Source of the DNA: a bacterium
Lineage (GTDB): Bacteria > CSSED10-310 > JAJRTK01
Assembly: GCA_024278345.1 (NCBI GenBank)
Contig: JAJRTK010000379.1
Coordinates: 1 to 6,596, forward strand
Length of the DNA stretch: 6,596 nucleotides
Direction of reading: 5' to 3'
A program made the translations under genes and the position numbers. Under the pieces are notes generated by a model. That model worked only from the letters and a program-made list of their open reading frames with translations, had not been told where the DNA came from and did not search any database. Of the stretch, positions 6,100 through 6,596 are shown piece by piece. Numbering within the stretch: the stretch's first letter is position 1; each line of letters begins with the position of its first letter.

Positions 6100-6596
6100 T
6101 TACCGATCCCGGTGGGGCTGCGCGTTCAGCTCCCATAGCGAGGGCAGCGGCAACGCATGGAGGTCCGCCCCGAAGGGGACATGCTGGTCCCCGGTGTAGA
6201 GCACGATCCCACGTCGGAAGCGATCGCCAAGCAGGTCGCGTCGGAAGCGATCGCCAAGCAGGTCGGCCAAGTACTGCAACCCTTTGAAATCCCGGGGGCG
6301 GACCGTGGCGGACGCCTTGACCTCGATCCCCACTACCCGACCGGCGGCGTCCTCCAACACGATGTCTACCTCCTGGCCACTCCCGGTACGGAAATGAGAG
6401 ATGCTGGGTCGAACCCGGCTCCAAACGATCTGTTTCCTAAGCTCCATGGCTACGAAGACCTCCAGGAACGTCCCCAGGAGCTCCGGCCGGCCCTCAAAGG
6501 CCTGCGTATCGGCCCCCAACAGGTGCGCCATAAGCCCGGTGTCGTTCAGAAGCAGCTTGGGCGATTTCACGAGCCGCTTCCCCAGGTTCGCAGACC
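6100..6596 (-). CDS. AAA+ ATPase, DUF4143 family, C-terminal part (5' partial)
   Basis: The C-terminal 165 or so residues of an ATP-binding protein of the AAA family with a DUF4143 domain. The frame is open to the right edge and reads NLGKRLVKSPKLLLNDTGL, the classic entry to this domain, so the start and the N-terminal Walker-motif ATPase lie off-window. A GTG at 6570 is internal, not a real start. The end of the domain has a nuclease-like pattern: FRTGSGQEVDIVLED (Asp codon 6364-6366), then GRVVGIEVKAS with E-x-K (Glu codon 6322-6324, Lys codon 6316-6318). It finishes with GIVLYTGDQ and LPLPSLWE before TAA, so the C terminus is complete. A perfect 27-bp tandem duplication (6212-6265) doubles the nine residues around LGDRFRR in frame. 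Members are common and often multi-copy in prokaryotes, and their cellular role is unsettled. It converges on apeA and is not in its operon. Confidence 0.85.
   Translation of the reverse strand, partial: SANLGKRLVKSPKLLLNDTGLMAHLLGADTQAFEGRPELLGTFLEVFVAMELRKQIVWSRVRPSISHFRTGSGQEVDIVLEDAAGRVVGIEVKASATVRPRDFKGLQYLADLLGDRFRRDLLGDRFRRGIVLYTGDQHVPFGADLHALPLPSLWELNAQPHRDR
6212..6265 (-). repeat. Perfect 27-bp tandem duplication inside the DUF4143 gene
   Basis: Positions 6212-6238 and 6239-6265 are identical over all 27 bases and directly adjacent. On the minus strand they encode DLLGDRFRR twice before GIVLY. From memory, family members usually have a single LGDRFRRG at this place. The length is a multiple of three, so the frame is kept. 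Perfect identity suggests a recent slippage event. Confidence 0.95.

Noticed and set aside
5834-6199. 121-codon plus-strand open frame in the convergent region
   Set aside because: No ribosome site, no motif, a peptide rich in Pro/Arg/Ser, and it runs into the antisense of the DUF4143 gene.
5894-6424. 176-codon open frame on the minus strand
   Set aside because: It overlaps the DUF4143 gene in another frame on the same strand; it is compositionally odd (Arg/Pro/Gly-rich) and has no family resemblance.

Overview
The window looks like a stretch of a bacterial defence (accessory) island. The host background appears moderately to highly GC-rich, about 60% or more by hand counts in the restriction-modification gene and at the right-hand end. 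It uses GTG and TTG starts and strong Shine-Dalgarno sites. Nothing here fixes the lineage; a GC-rich, possibly thermophilic bacterium would fit the protein style, but that is inference.

Layout. (1) Positions 1-3049, plus strand: the 3' part of a large Eco57I-class / type IIG restriction-modification protein. Its adenine-methyltransferase core and C-terminal specificity region are in view; its true start and probable N-terminal nuclease domain lie off the left edge. (2) Positions 3052-4149, plus: a translationally coupled 365-residue protein with a putative PD-(D/E)XK-like nuclease fold, set 2 bp behind the methylase stop. (3) Positions 4151-4318: a leftover second copy of the last ~50 codons of a methylase gene, homologous to the end of gene 1 but with no body. 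(4) Positions 4337-5710, plus: an AT-richer gene for an ApeA-like abortive-infection protein, with an ApeA N-terminal domain and a C-terminal HEPN ribonuclease domain carrying R-N-x3-H. (5) Positions 5711-6099: a gene-free convergent region with one strong terminator-like hairpin. (6) Positions 6100-6596, minus: the C-terminal end of an AAA+ ATPase of the DUF4143 family, carrying a perfect 27-bp in-frame tandem duplication and entering from the right edge.

How they fit. The type IIG enzyme would modify and cleave DNA. The coupled second protein is a candidate accessory nuclease made at matched levels. The ApeA-like protein would give a second, RNA-targeting layer that acts by host shutdown.

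The main structural signal is mosaicism. The methylase specificity region holds a low-GC patch (about 2640-2870), a duplicated methylase tail sits beyond gene 2, and apeA is compositionally foreign and bracketed by a short near-identical repeat. Together these suggest that the methylase 3' end plus gene 2 arrived as a cassette, displacing the old 3' end, and that apeA was added next to it.
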